The notes beneath the pieces were generated by a model that searched no databases, had not been told where the DNA came from, and worked only from the letters and a program-made list of their open reading frames with translations. From the NCBI GenBank assembly GCA_031427625.1, contig JANPNV010000121.1, positions 1 through 12,003 of the forward strand: DNA of 12,003 nucleotides. Direction: 5' to 3'. The stretch is from JADKIH01 sp031427625. GTDB lineage: Bacteria > Bacteroidota > Bacteroidia > AKYH767-A > 2013-40CM-41-45. The stretch's first letter is position 1; the number at the start of each line of letters is the position of its first letter. A program made the translations under genes and the position numbers. This document shows positions 1 through 7,578 of this stretch, piece after piece.

Positions 1-15
1 ACGGGCTTTGCTCAT
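1..15 (-). CDS. Start of a gene leaving the window (MSKAR...)
   Basis: Only five codons are present, reading Met-Ser-Lys-Ala-Arg leftward from an ATG at 15-13. Two things support a real start. A Shine-Dalgarno-like AAAGGTGG lies a few bases upstream on the minus strand (about 21-28), and a perfect TAnnTTTG promoter element lies further upstream at 48-41. Five residues are too few to name a product. The gene would be divergent from nadA. Confidence 0.35.
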
Positions 16-40
16 CTTTTCCACCTTTAATTGGTTGAAA

Positions 41-48
41 CAAATGTA
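41..48 (-). promoter_or_regulatory. Candidate Bacteroidota -7 element for the leftward gene
   Basis: The minus strand reads TACATTTG, a perfect match to the TAnnTTTG -7 consensus of the Bacteroidota housekeeping sigma factor. It sits 25 bases before the putative ATG, leaving room for a short leader with the AAAGGTGG site. I see no clear TTG-type -33 element at the usual spacing, so the call rests on the -7 match and its position. Confidence 0.35.
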
Positions 49-509
49 CTTAAATTGTTTTCAACATTCATTAAACAGCATAAAATATCACCCTGATAAT
101 AAAGCGAATGCAAAAGAGTTTATTAACAGTAAATTTGTGTGAAATATATATTTCTGTTCTAAACATCTAAGAAGAAAACCTTGCATTGTTAATTAACATT
201 TCTGCTTACACATTAAATCAGCAAATGCAAGCAATTGTTATAATTTCAAAAAAATACTTACGCACATAAAACCATACTTTGTTAACCAAAAAATAAAAAA
301 AAGTTACCATTCATCATCTCATACACTATTGTGTATAACATCATGAAGATATTCCTTATCAGCAATTTGTAATTATTACCTATGTTTATTACTCATCCTC
401 TTTTGTGTATAAACGGGAAGTCAAATTTTAAGGAGGTCAATTACCAACAGTATGAACAGGCTAATATATATAGTATAAAATTTTAATATTAAAAAGATAT
501 ATTACTATT
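49..509. other. AT-rich spacer upstream of nadA; no convincing gene
   Basis: This long AT-rich region separates two divergent genes. I see no gene here with coding character. A 34-codon ORF (382-486) and an 8-codon ORF (452-478) are present. A perfect Shine-Dalgarno AAGGAGGT at 430-437 precedes the 8-codon ORF, but at 14 bases it is too far away for ordinary use. No TAnnTTTG element sits at a convincing distance from nadA; the one forward match, TAAATTTG at 130-137, is over 370 bases upstream. The candidate operator in this spacer is listed separately. Confidence 0.5.
321..338. promoter_or_regulatory. Inverted repeat, possible operator upstream of nadA
   Basis: ATACAC-TATT-GTGTAT (321-336) is a perfect 6-base inverted repeat around a 4-base centre. 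Its right half is part of TTGTGTATAA (329-338), repeated exactly at 403-412, 74 bases away. Both copies lie in the nadA upstream region. Transcriptional control of NAD biosynthesis by repressors such as NrtR or NiaR is known in other bacteria, but I cannot match this site to either motif. In AT-rich DNA such short repeats can arise by chance. Confidence 0.25.
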
Positions 510-1499
510 ATGAATGATGTTGAAATAAAAAAACGAGGCTGGCTTGAAATGGAGATTGACCCAACGCTCGATTTATTTGCCGAGATTGCGCAGCTCAAAC
601 AGGAAAAAAATGCAATCATACTCGCCCATTACTACCAGGATGCAGACATACAGGACGTTGCAGATTTTATTGGCGACAGTCTTGGGCTTGCACAGCAGGC
701 TGAGAAAACCAACGCTTCGATTATTGCATTCGCCGGTGTTCATTTTATGGCTGAAACCGCAAAGATTCTTAATCCCGGAAAAAAAGTTGTTCTTCCCGAT
801 TTACGTGCCGGCTGCTCGCTGGCAGATGGTTGTCAACCCAAAGAATTCGCAGCTTTTAAGGCGTTACACCCCGATCACATAGTAATTTCATACATCAACT
901 GTTCGGCAGACATAAAAGCGATGAGTGACATAATTTGTACCTCTTCCAGTGCGGCTCACATTGTAAATAGTGTTCCCGAATCCCAACCAATTATATTCGC
1001 ACCTGATAAAAATTTGGGTCGTTACATCATTAAGAAAACAGGGAGAGATATGATTCTCTGGGATGGCGCATGCATGGTTCATGAAATATTTTCGCTTGAG
1101 AAAATCACCAAGTTAAAATCAAGACATCCAAATGCATTGCTTATTGCCCACCCGGAATGCGAACAACCCGTGCTTGATATAGCAGATTTTATAGGCTCTA
1201 CGACAGGACTTCTGAATTTTACTAAGACGAGTAAGCAAAAAGAGTTCATCGTTGCTACGGAGTCTGGAATACTGCACCAGATGATTCTGACCTCACCCGA
1301 TAAAACCTTTATTCCCGCTCCGCCAAATAATGCCTGTGCCTGTAATGATTGTCCGCATATGAAACTAAACACACTCGAGAAATTATATCTTTGTCTGAAA
1401 TACGAATTACCCGAACTTACACTTTCCGAAGATGTTCGTTTAAGGGCGCTTCTACCAATAAAAAGAATGCTTGATATATCTAAGCGGTATGGTCTTTAG
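510..1499 (+). CDS. nadA: Quinolinate synthase NadA
   Basis: NadA condenses iminoaspartate with dihydroxyacetone phosphate to form quinolinate, the precursor of NAD, using an oxygen-sensitive [4Fe-4S] cluster in the cytoplasm. At 329 residues it has the usual length. Family motifs are clear: AILAHYYQ near residue 36, GDSLGLAQQA near 55, FAGVHFMAETAKIL at 74-87, and the cluster-ligand regions DLRAGCSLADGC (Cys102), WDGACMVHE (Cys188) and ACACNDCPHMK (Cys281 the likely third ligand, with Cys276 and Cys278 nearby). The ATG at 510 gives the N-terminus expected before EIDPTLDLFAEI; no Shine-Dalgarno sequence precedes it. The iminoaspartate-producing nadB and nadC are not in the window. The 3' end overlaps the next gene by 11 bases. 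Confidence 0.96.
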   Translation: MNDVEIKKRGWLEMEIDPTLDLFAEIAQLKQEKNAIILAHYYQDADIQDVADFIGDSLGLAQQAEKTNASIIAFAGVHFMAETAKILNPGKKVVLPDLRAGCSLADGCQPKEFAAFKALHPDHIVISYINCSADIKAMSDIICTSSSAAHIVNSVPESQPIIFAPDKNLGRYIIKKTGRDMILWDGACMVHEIFSLEKITKLKSRHPNALLIAHPECEQPVLDIADFIGSTTGLLNFTKTSKQKEFIVATESGILHQMILTSPDKTFIPAPPNNACACNDCPHMKLNTLEKLYLCLKYELPELTLSEDVRLRALLPIKRMLDISKRYGL

Positions 1500-3045
1500 A
1501 AAGATAATTTTAATCGTTTCATTTTTATTTGTTTTTTGTTTCACTCATACGTTACGAGCGCAGGAATCGGTTAACAAAATATCGGGTGACTCATCGGGTT
1601 ATACTAAGTTTTATTATCCGGGTGGTAGTATTTCGAGTGAAGGAACGCTTGTTAAAGGAAAGCCGGACGGCTACTGGAAAAGTTATTTTGAAAACGGAAA
1701 AATAAAGTCGGAGGGAAACCGAAAGAACTTTAAGCTCGACGGACCGTGGAAATTTTTTAATGACTCGGGCTATACGACGGCAGAATATAATTACCGCGAA
1801 GGTTTAAAGCACGGCCTACAAAAAAACTATTCCGAAAATGGAATTTTACAGAGTGAAGAAAACGATTCATTAAGTGTACGGAATGGCTTACTTAAATTAT
1901 ATAATGACGAAGGAAAATTATTAAAATCAATTCCATATTCTTCGGGTGTTGAGAATGGTCTCGCAAGAGAATATAACAATGAAGGTTTGCTTATAACCGT
2001 AACCCACTATAAGAATGGTTATTTTCAGAAAGAAGAAAAAATTAACAGACTTGACAGGAATGGAATGAAGCAGGGTTTGTATCGCGATTATTATGATAGC
2101 GATCAGGTAAATCATGAAGGCACATATAGAGATGATCTGAAAGATGGAATTTTCAAAGAGTATTCATTAGATGGAAGAGTAATTAAAAAGGAAGAATACA
2201 GAAGAGGTGAATTGATAATTTCTCAGGCACAGGAAAAAGAAAAGTTTGAAATAAAAAGAAACTATTATCCAACAGGAGCAACTAAAATAGTTGGCACGTT
2301 TAAAAAGGGTGTTCCCGAAGGAGTTTTTCGCAAGTACGATGAGAGTGGAAATATTGATAGCGCAAAAGTATATTCTGGTGGAAGATTATTAAGACAAGGG
2401 AGAATGGACAACCAGGGGCGCGAACAAGGAGGGTGGAGGGAGTTTTATGAGAGCGGACATCTTAGGGCGTCTGGAAATTATATCGATGGTAACAGAGAGG
2501 GTGTTTGGTTGTTTTCGTTTGAGAATGACTCTAACGAACAAGTTGGTGCTTATATAAAAGGAAAACCAAACGGGCCATGGAAATGGTATTACCCAAATGG
2601 AGAATTGCGTCGCGAAGAGACGTATAAAACCGGAAAGGAAGAGGGGCCGATGAAAGAATATGATGATGACGGCAGTGTTATGGCAGAGGGAAATTACGTT
2701 GACGGAAAACAAGATGGTCACTGGAAATTCAGAATCGGTGAATATATTGCTCAGGGAGATTTTATTGAAGGAAAAGAAGACGGTGCATGGAAGCAGTATT
2801 TTCTCGGGGGCGGATTAGCATTTGAGGGCGAATATGTCGACGGACAAGAGACCGGACTACATAAATATTACTGGCCAAATGGCCGGCTTCGTGAACAAAG
2901 AAGTTATCGTTTGGGTTTGCCCGATGGCGAATGGAAGGTGTTTGATGAGAACGGCGTGGAAATCGTAAAAGTTACTTACAGCAATGGTACTGAGAAAAAA
3001 ATAGATAACGAAGATGTTCCCCCGGGTGATGTGCCGGGAAATTAA
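1489..3045 (+). CDS. Exported MORN_2 (YwqK-like) repeat protein
   Basis: The protein has 518 residues. The first 24 form a signal peptide: Arg-Lys, a hydrophobic stretch (ILIVSFLFVFCF), then Leu-Arg-Ala before Gln. The mature part is almost wholly made of 17-18 degenerate repeats of about 22-24 residues, of the pattern G-x-W-K-x-Y-x-x-N-G-x-L-x-x-E-x-x-Y-x-x-G-K-x-x-G (for example GPWKWYYPNGELRREETYK). This matches the MORN_2 repeat that automated pipelines often label YwqK-family antitoxin; no toxin gene is nearby and the protein is exported, so that name misleads. The repeats are elongated beta-hairpins in related proteins; the ligand is unknown. I chose the ATG at 1489 over a TTG at 1471 because it starts directly before the signal peptide. 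It overlaps nadA by 11 bases, suggesting co-transcription. A strong terminator follows. Confidence 0.85.
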   Translation: MVFRKIILIVSFLFVFCFTHTLRAQESVNKISGDSSGYTKFYYPGGSISSEGTLVKGKPDGYWKSYFENGKIKSEGNRKNFKLDGPWKFFNDSGYTTAEYNYREGLKHGLQKNYSENGILQSEENDSLSVRNGLLKLYNDEGKLLKSIPYSSGVENGLAREYNNEGLLITVTHYKNGYFQKEEKINRLDRNGMKQGLYRDYYDSDQVNHEGTYRDDLKDGIFKEYSLDGRVIKKEEYRRGELIISQAQEKEKFEIKRNYYPTGATKIVGTFKKGVPEGVFRKYDESGNIDSAKVYSGGRLLRQGRMDNQGREQGGWREFYESGHLRASGNYIDGNREGVWLFSFENDSNEQVGAYIKGKPNGPWKWYYPNGELRREETYKTGKEEGPMKEYDDDGSVMAEGNYVDGKQDGHWKFRIGEYIAQGDFIEGKEDGAWKQYFLGGGLAFEGEYVDGQETGLHKYYWPNGRLREQRSYRLGLPDGEWKVFDENGVEIVKVTYSNGTEKKIDNEDVPPGDVPGN

Positions 3046-3065
3046 AACGACACAATACAAAATAC

Positions 3066-3102
3066 AAAAAAGCCCCCGCATATATTACGTGGGGGCTTTT
3101 TT
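3066..3102. terminator. Bidirectional intrinsic terminator
   Basis: Six A, then GCCCCC, a short loop, GGGGGC and six T form a strong GC stem (3072-3077 with 3091-3096) flanked by an A-tract on the left and a T-tract on the right. It can therefore stop transcription from both sides. It lies between the rightward MORN_2 gene (stop at 3045) and the leftward membrane-protein gene (stop at 3112), where a shared terminator is expected. Confidence 0.9.
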
Positions 3103-3111
3103 ATGATCTTA

Positions 3112-3567
3112 TCACATGTTTCTGAAAAGTCCCGTAAGCCCTGCCGTAAGTAAAATAATCACATAGATTGAAAGGACGATGATGGTTACTATTCCCATGA
3201 ATTTGAATAGTGATTTCAGATTTGAGAGAGACGAATTTAATTTTTCCTGATTCATTTCATGAATAGCTATTTTTAAGTTACGCGCAAAACGATAGAGGTA
3301 GAGTATTGGAAAAAAATAAATCAGGGCTATGGCAAAAAACCATATAGAAAAGAACTGCATAGGAACCGGACTTCCGGCCTGAGACATCATCGCTCCCATA
3401 AATGTTCCCATAAACAAACCGATTAATACGAGGAGGCCAAGTCCGATGAAGCCCATGATGGCGAGAAAGTTTGCCCACCTTCTTGTTTCTTCCAGATAAG
3501 TAAGTGATTCCTTGTCGAGTGTAAGCGGCAATGAAAATGTACTTGGATTGTCGAGGTTATTTTCCAT
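3112..3567 (-). CDS. Small integral membrane protein, DUF5362-like
   Basis: The protein has 151 residues and three clear hydrophobic segments, at about 32-61 (rich in Gly, Leu and Met), 71-93 and 120-147. A hydrophilic N-terminus of about 30 residues (ending LEETRRW) comes first, and a charged amphipathic linker (about 94-118, RFARNLKIAIHEMNQEK) lies between helices 2 and 3. The layout and the Arg-Trp just before the first helix resemble the Bacteroidota family DUF5362, whose function is unknown; this is recalled, not searched. It begins 35 bases after the rnr stop codon in the same direction with no terminator between, so it is probably the second gene of an rnr operon. No Shine-Dalgarno sequence is evident. 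Confidence 0.75.
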   Translation of the reverse strand: MENNLDNPSTFSLPLTLDKESLTYLEETRRWANFLAIMGFIGLGLLVLIGLFMGTFMGAMMSQAGSPVPMQFFSIWFFAIALIYFFPILYLYRFARNLKIAIHEMNQEKLNSSLSNLKSLFKFMGIVTIIVLSIYVIILLTAGLTGLFRNM

Positions 3568-3602
3568 AATTAATAATTGTTTAGCGGGTTTTATAATTAG
3601 TG

Positions 3603-5957
3603 TTAAAATCTTTTACGAAAATTTTTGTTTTGACCGGGCTTGTTTCTCTTGGCACCACTTCCTCTATTTACTGTTGTCGCTTCACGTTTTCTTTCCTGTG
3701 TTTTTCTAACATTTAAATCACCACCGTTAATAATTCTTAGATCAATTTGTTTTCTTAGCAAGTCGCAGCGCATTACCTGCACCCTTACCAGATCCCCAAG
3801 TGTATATTTGTTTTTTGTTCGAGAACCGATCACGCAATAATTTGTATCGTCGAATTCATAAAAGTCATCGTCCAGGTCTCGGAGACGAATCATGCCCTCG
3901 CATTTGTTTTCGATAATTTCGACATACAACCCCCACTCTGTAACGCCGGAGATGAGTCCATCGAAGCTCTCGCCGATTTTATCCTGAAGAAATTCCACCT
4001 GTTTATATTTGATAGACGCTCTCTCCGCTTCAGAAGCCTTTATTTCCATTTGTGTACTGTGCTTGCATTGTTCTTCGAGCAAACTTTTATCGACTCCCGA
4101 TTTTCCTTCGAGATAAAATTCGAGAAGGCGATGCACAAGTATGTCGGGGTATCGGCGAATGGGTGAGGTGAAATGAGTGTAGTAATCGAAGGCGAGTCCA
4201 TAATGACCCACATTTTCTGTCGTATATATTGCCTTTGACATTGTTCGCACAGCAAGCTGTTCGAGAACATTTTGTTCTTTCTTTCCTTTAAGGTCTTTCA
4301 TAAGACCATTGAGTGATCCGGCAATTTCTTTATCGTTGCCCAGTTTAATTTTGTACCCCCATTTGGATGCGAAGGCGGCAAAACTTTCGAGTCTATCGGT
4401 CACTGGACTATCGTGCACCCTATAGACGAAGGGTTTTTTCTCGACCAGCATTGTTTCCTCACCCCCCTTCTTTTTTCCTTTCCCTTCAGAAATTATTGAA
4501 TGTTTTTTCCCGACAAATTCTGCAACAGATCGGTTGGCGAGTAACATAAATTCTTCGATCAGTTTATTCGCATCCTTGCTTTCCTTCAGGTAAACACCAA
4601 GTGGTTTACCTTTTTCATCGAGACGAAACCGGACTTCAACTTTTTCGAATGCGATAGCGCCTGCACGAAATCGTTCGGCCCGGAGAATTTTAGCCAGTGT
4701 ATTTAATGTTAATATTTCGGATGACATTTGTCCGTTTCCTGTTTCGATTACCTCCTGTGCTTGTTCATAGCTGAAACGGTTATTACTATGAATAATGGTT
4801 TTGCCAAACCATCGATTTACGACAATTGCATTGTCGTTCATTTCGAAGACAGACGAAAAGCAAAGTTTGTCTTCTTTCGGACGCAATGAGCAAACGCCAT
4901 TCGATAATTTTTCAGGAAGCATAGGAATAACGCGGTCGACGAGGTACACGGAAGTTGCTCTGAAATAAGCTTCTTTATCGAGTAGTGTGTTTGGCCTCAC
5001 ATAGTAGGATACATCGGCAATGTGAACGCCAATTTCCCAGTTGCCGTTTTCAAGCTTTTGAATGGAGAGGGCATCGTCAAAATCTTTTGCGTCTGCCGGA
5101 TCGATAGTAAATGTTGGAATGTTTCTGAAATCACGTCTGGATTTTATTTCATCACGCGGAATGGCTTCGGGGATTTGGCTTGATTCATCTTCGACGCGTT
5201 TGGGGAAGTCGAGTGGAAATCCGTATTCGGCGAGAATGGAATTCATTTCCACATCGTTTTCGCCAGGCCAACCAAGTAGCTTGGTTATTTTTCCGATAGG
5301 GTTTTTCGTACCCTTGGGCCAATCGGAAATTTCGGCGATAACTTTTTGGCCATGTTGTGCATTGTTGATGAGGTTTTGTGGAATAAAAATGTCGACAAAC
5401 ATTTTATTACTATCGGGAACAACGAAGGCGTATTTGTCTGAAAGCTGTACAATTCCGGCAAACTCGGTTTTAGCACGAGTGACTATTTCGGCTACTTCAC
5501 CCTCGAGTCTTTTATTTTTATGTCTGGCATACAGGTAAATTTTTACCCTATCACCATTAAGCGCATTCTTAACATTTTTTGGAGCGATATAAATATCGTC
5601 TTCGTTAGTTTCACTGAGAATATAGGCGGCGCCACTTGATGTGATGTCAATGACACCTTCCATGTAAGCGTGCTGGGGCTTCAGTTTGAATTTACCAAAA
5701 TCTATTTCGAGAACATCACCCTTATCAGCTAATTCAGATAATATAAACTGGATCTCTTTTTTCAATCCACCATTAAGTTTTTCTGCATCGATGATAGCAT
5801 CAGGATGCTTTGCAACAAACCCCTCGACCTCCAGCTTTATTGTGCGAACAAGTTGTTTGTAATTAAATGTTCTGTTTGGATGCTTGTTAAATGCCTTATA
5901 TACTTCACTAATTAAAAAGGCCCTGAGGGCATCATCTTCTTTTTTCTTTTTGCTCAT
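3603..5957 (-). CDS. rnr: Ribonuclease R (3'-5' exoribonuclease)
   Basis: RNase R degrades structured RNA processively from the 3' end in the cytoplasm. The 784 residues show the full family order: an N-terminal winged-helix-like region (about 1-90), cold-shock/OB domains (about 95-230), the RNB catalytic domain (about 275-615), an S1 domain (about 660-745) and a basic tail (750-784, many Lys/Arg). The catalytic motif TIDPADAKDFDDA places the four metal-binding aspartates at 286, 292, 294 and 295, with the same 6-2-1 spacing as the E. coli enzyme. The late motif HFTSPIRRYPDILVHR is at 595-610. A Lys/Gly-rich insertion (about 489-508) breaks the RNB domain just before FVYRVHD. The full-length N-terminus and S1 domain favour RNase R over RNase II. 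The ATG at 5957 gives the typical MSKKKK start, without a Shine-Dalgarno sequence. Confidence 0.96.
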   Translation of the reverse strand: MSKKKKEDDALRAFLISEVYKAFNKHPNRTFNYKQLVRTIKLEVEGFVAKHPDAIIDAEKLNGGLKKEIQFILSELADKGDVLEIDFGKFKLKPQHAYMEGVIDITSSGAAYILSETNEDDIYIAPKNVKNALNGDRVKIYLYARHKNKRLEGEVAEIVTRAKTEFAGIVQLSDKYAFVVPDSNKMFVDIFIPQNLINNAQHGQKVIAEISDWPKGTKNPIGKITKLLGWPGENDVEMNSILAEYGFPLDFPKRVEDESSQIPEAIPRDEIKSRRDFRNIPTFTIDPADAKDFDDALSIQKLENGNWEIGVHIADVSYYVRPNTLLDKEAYFRATSVYLVDRVIPMLPEKLSNGVCSLRPKEDKLCFSSVFEMNDNAIVVNRWFGKTIIHSNNRFSYEQAQEVIETGNGQMSSEILTLNTLAKILRAERFRAGAIAFEKVEVRFRLDEKGKPLGVYLKESKDANKLIEEFMLLANRSVAEFVGKKHSIISEGKGKKKGGEETMLVEKKPFVYRVHDSPVTDRLESFAAFASKWGYKIKLGNDKEIAGSLNGLMKDLKGKKEQNVLEQLAVRTMSKAIYTTENVGHYGLAFDYYTHFTSPIRRYPDILVHRLLEFYLEGKSGVDKSLLEEQCKHSTQMEIKASEAERASIKYKQVEFLQDKIGESFDGLISGVTEWGLYVEIIENKCEGMIRLRDLDDDFYEFDDTNYCVIGSRTKNKYTLGDLVRVQVMRCDLLRKQIDLRIINGGDLNVRKTQERKREATTVNRGSGAKRNKPGQNKNFRKRF

Positions 5958-6265
5958 TTACTTGTTTAATAAAATTTACAATCCCCCCAATTTATGATGT
6001 TATAAAAGTAATATCCTCATTCAACTTATAATACCGATTAATAAATTAATTATCAAAATAAAAAAGGTGGTTAATTAGTTATGGGCTTTAATCATAAAGT
6101 CCAGATGGTTGGATTCGGATGAATCGTGGGTAATTGGCCGTTGATTTTGTCCGGAACTTAATAATGGTGAAAAAACCGTTCATAACTTTTGTTGAGGGTG
6201 CAGACACATTAAGCGGCCTATTATAATTTTACCACAAATAGTTAAAATTAATCAATAACAAATCA
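5958..6265. other. Divergent spacer with two small hairpins
   Basis: This 308-base region separates rnr (leftward) from the coiled-coil gene (rightward) and must carry both promoters, though no perfect TAnnTTTG element sits suitably for either. It holds a hairpin at 6083-6102 (GGGCTTTA-ATCA-TAAAGTCC, eight pairs including one G-U) and a second at 6112-6125 (GATTC-GGAT-GAATC). A 13-codon ORF (6081-6122, start MGFNHK) begins ten bases after AAGGTGG (6064-6070) and spans both hairpins. This could be a structured leader, a tiny peptide gene, or chance. There is no T-tract after either hairpin, so they are not terminators. I recognise no known RNA family. Confidence 0.4.
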
Positions 6266-7162
6266 ATGGAAAATCAAAACAATGACAAGAAGCGCGGCGG
6301 GATGCTTTGGATTATTTTGCTGCTTTTATCTGTGGCGCTGAATGTCTATCAGTGGAGGAATCATACAACGGCAGTAAACACATATGAGCAAAAGGTCGAT
6401 ACGCTTGTTGTTGAACGTGTGAATGTAGAGCGGGAGCTGTCTGACACCAAATCGGAACTCGAAAAATACCGCGGCATATCTGCAAATCTGGATAGCCTTC
6501 TCAACGAAGCTCAGGCGAAAATTGATGAGCAGTCGAAAAAAATAAAAGCAATCGGCTCGAACGAAAAGAACCTAAAAACGCTGAATGAAAAAATGAGGCA
6601 GCAGCTAACTGATCTTCAGATGTTGCGCGATGAATATCTTGGAAGAATAGATTCCTTACTGATGGCCAATAAACAACTTCAGTCGGATAAAGAGCAGCTT
6701 ACAAGTAATGTAGAGTCATTATCAAAAAATCTTGAAACAACAGTTGCGACAGCGTCTGTGCTGAAATCAGAATATCTGGTTATACACTCATATAAACGAA
6801 GGGGGAATGGAAAGTATGTTGAGACGGCACTTGCGAAGCGAACACACAAACTTGAGGTTTGTTTCAATGTGCTTGACAATAAAATTACAAAGACCGGGGA
6901 GAAGACACTGTATCTGAAAATAACAGAGCCGGGAGGAAAGCCGATTGGCAACAAGAGTACGGGGTCTAATGTCTTCAAGACATCGACTGGAGAAGAGGTA
7001 ATGTATGCGTCATCAACACCATTTACTTTCACGGGAGCGAAACAAAACATATGCATGAATTTCGAAGAGCAGGAAGATAAAAAATTCCCTCCGGGAACAT
7101 ACCTTATTGAAGTGTATGTAGATGGAAACCTAAGCGGTGCAGGAAGTTATGTGTTGAGGTAA
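6266..7162 (+). CDS. Membrane-anchored coiled-coil protein, unknown function
   Basis: The protein has 298 residues in three parts. A short Lys/Arg-rich N-terminus leads into one transmembrane helix (about 12-28, MLWIILLLLSVALNVYQW). A long, highly charged coiled coil follows at about 36-165. The C-terminal domain (about 168-298) looks beta-rich and is Gly/Thr/Lys-rich, containing KLEVCFNVLDNKI and PGTYLIEVYVDG. The positive residues before the helix suggest N-terminus inside and the coiled coil in the periplasm. Bacteroidota genomes carry many proteins with this plan, often automatically labelled as chromosome-partitioning proteins because of the coiled coil; no ATPase motif is present, so I do not accept that. 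The C-terminal domain is the part most likely to be informative. The gene stands alone, divergent from rnr and ending at a terminator. Confidence 0.8.
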   Translation: MENQNNDKKRGGMLWIILLLLSVALNVYQWRNHTTAVNTYEQKVDTLVVERVNVERELSDTKSELEKYRGISANLDSLLNEAQAKIDEQSKKIKAIGSNEKNLKTLNEKMRQQLTDLQMLRDEYLGRIDSLLMANKQLQSDKEQLTSNVESLSKNLETTVATASVLKSEYLVIHSYKRRGNGKYVETALAKRTHKLEVCFNVLDNKITKTGEKTLYLKITEPGGKPIGNKSTGSNVFKTSTGEEVMYASSTPFTFTGAKQNICMNFEEQEDKKFPPGTYLIEVYVDGNLSGAGSYVLR

Positions 7163-7184
7163 CGATAAAATAAAATGGTGTGTG

Positions 7185-7219
7185 AAAACCGACGCTGGAT
7201 TTTGGCGCCGGTTTTTTTT
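7185..7219 (+). terminator. Intrinsic terminator of the coiled-coil gene
   Basis: ACCGACGC (7188-7195) pairs with GCGCCGGT (7205-7212) around a 9-base loop, with one A-C mismatch, and is followed by eight T (7212-7219). It begins 23 bases after the stop at 7160-7162. On the minus strand the T-run is only four bases, so it would be a weaker terminator for the leftward thioredoxin gene. Confidence 0.8.
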
Positions 7220-7263
7220 GTAATTTTTTTTTAAGCTGTAATAGTCAAATTCGGTGTCCGGAG

Positions 7264-7578
7264 TTATACGGTCAGATTTAAATGATCGGATATCGTTTTA
7301 ACCAGATTAGGCGCAATATCAAAGCCGCGCATTCTCCAGACCTCTACGCCATCGCGAAACAGCATTAGCGTTGGCACACTTAATATAAAAAGTGATTTTG
7401 CTAATTCACCATGAGTATCAATATCGATCTTATGCAACATTAACTCTCCTTTAAAGTGGCCCACTACATCATTAAGAATGGGCACAACCATTTTACATGG
7501 TGCGCACCAGTCGGCATAAAAATCGACAAGTACAGCGGGCGAAGAAGAAATGATTTTTTGAAATTCAGGATGCATCAT
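7264..7578 (-). CDS. Thioredoxin
   Basis: This 104-residue single-domain thioredoxin would reduce protein disulfides and persulfides in the cytoplasm; there is no signal peptide. The redox motif WCAPCK puts the cysteines at 25 and 28, preceded by VDFYADW with the usual buried aspartate (Asp19). The cis-proline motif SVPTLMLF (Pro69) and the late LFRDGVEV strand are present. The typical WCGPC is WCAPC here, a common variant. The ATG at 7578-7576 overlaps the stop codon of the upstream persulfide dioxygenase/rhodanese gene (TAATG), which points to translational coupling; a second ATG follows directly. The context suggests this thioredoxin serves the rhodanese/persulfide enzyme rather than being the general housekeeping thioredoxin; that is inference. 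Confidence 0.92.
   Translation of the reverse strand: MMHPEFQKIISSSPAVLVDFYADWCAPCKMVVPILNDVVGHFKGELMLHKIDIDTHGELAKSLFILSVPTLMLFRDGVEVWRMRGFDIAPNLVKTISDHLNLTV

Noticed and set aside
1471..1488. TTG start adding six residues to the MORN_2 protein.
   Set aside because: The ATG at 1489 begins directly before the signal peptide and needs less overlap with nadA.
1600..2990. DNA-level tandem repeat or CRISPR-like array in the MORN_2 gene.
   Set aside because: The repeats are visible only in the protein; the DNA copies have diverged and there are no spacers.
1489..3045. Toxin-antitoxin system suggested by the usual YwqK-family antitoxin label.
   Set aside because: The protein is exported, far larger than an antitoxin, and has no toxin-like partner next to it.
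5062..5538. 158-codon plus-strand ORF within rnr.
   Set aside because: It is antisense to the strongly supported RNase R reading frame, spanning its catalytic motif.
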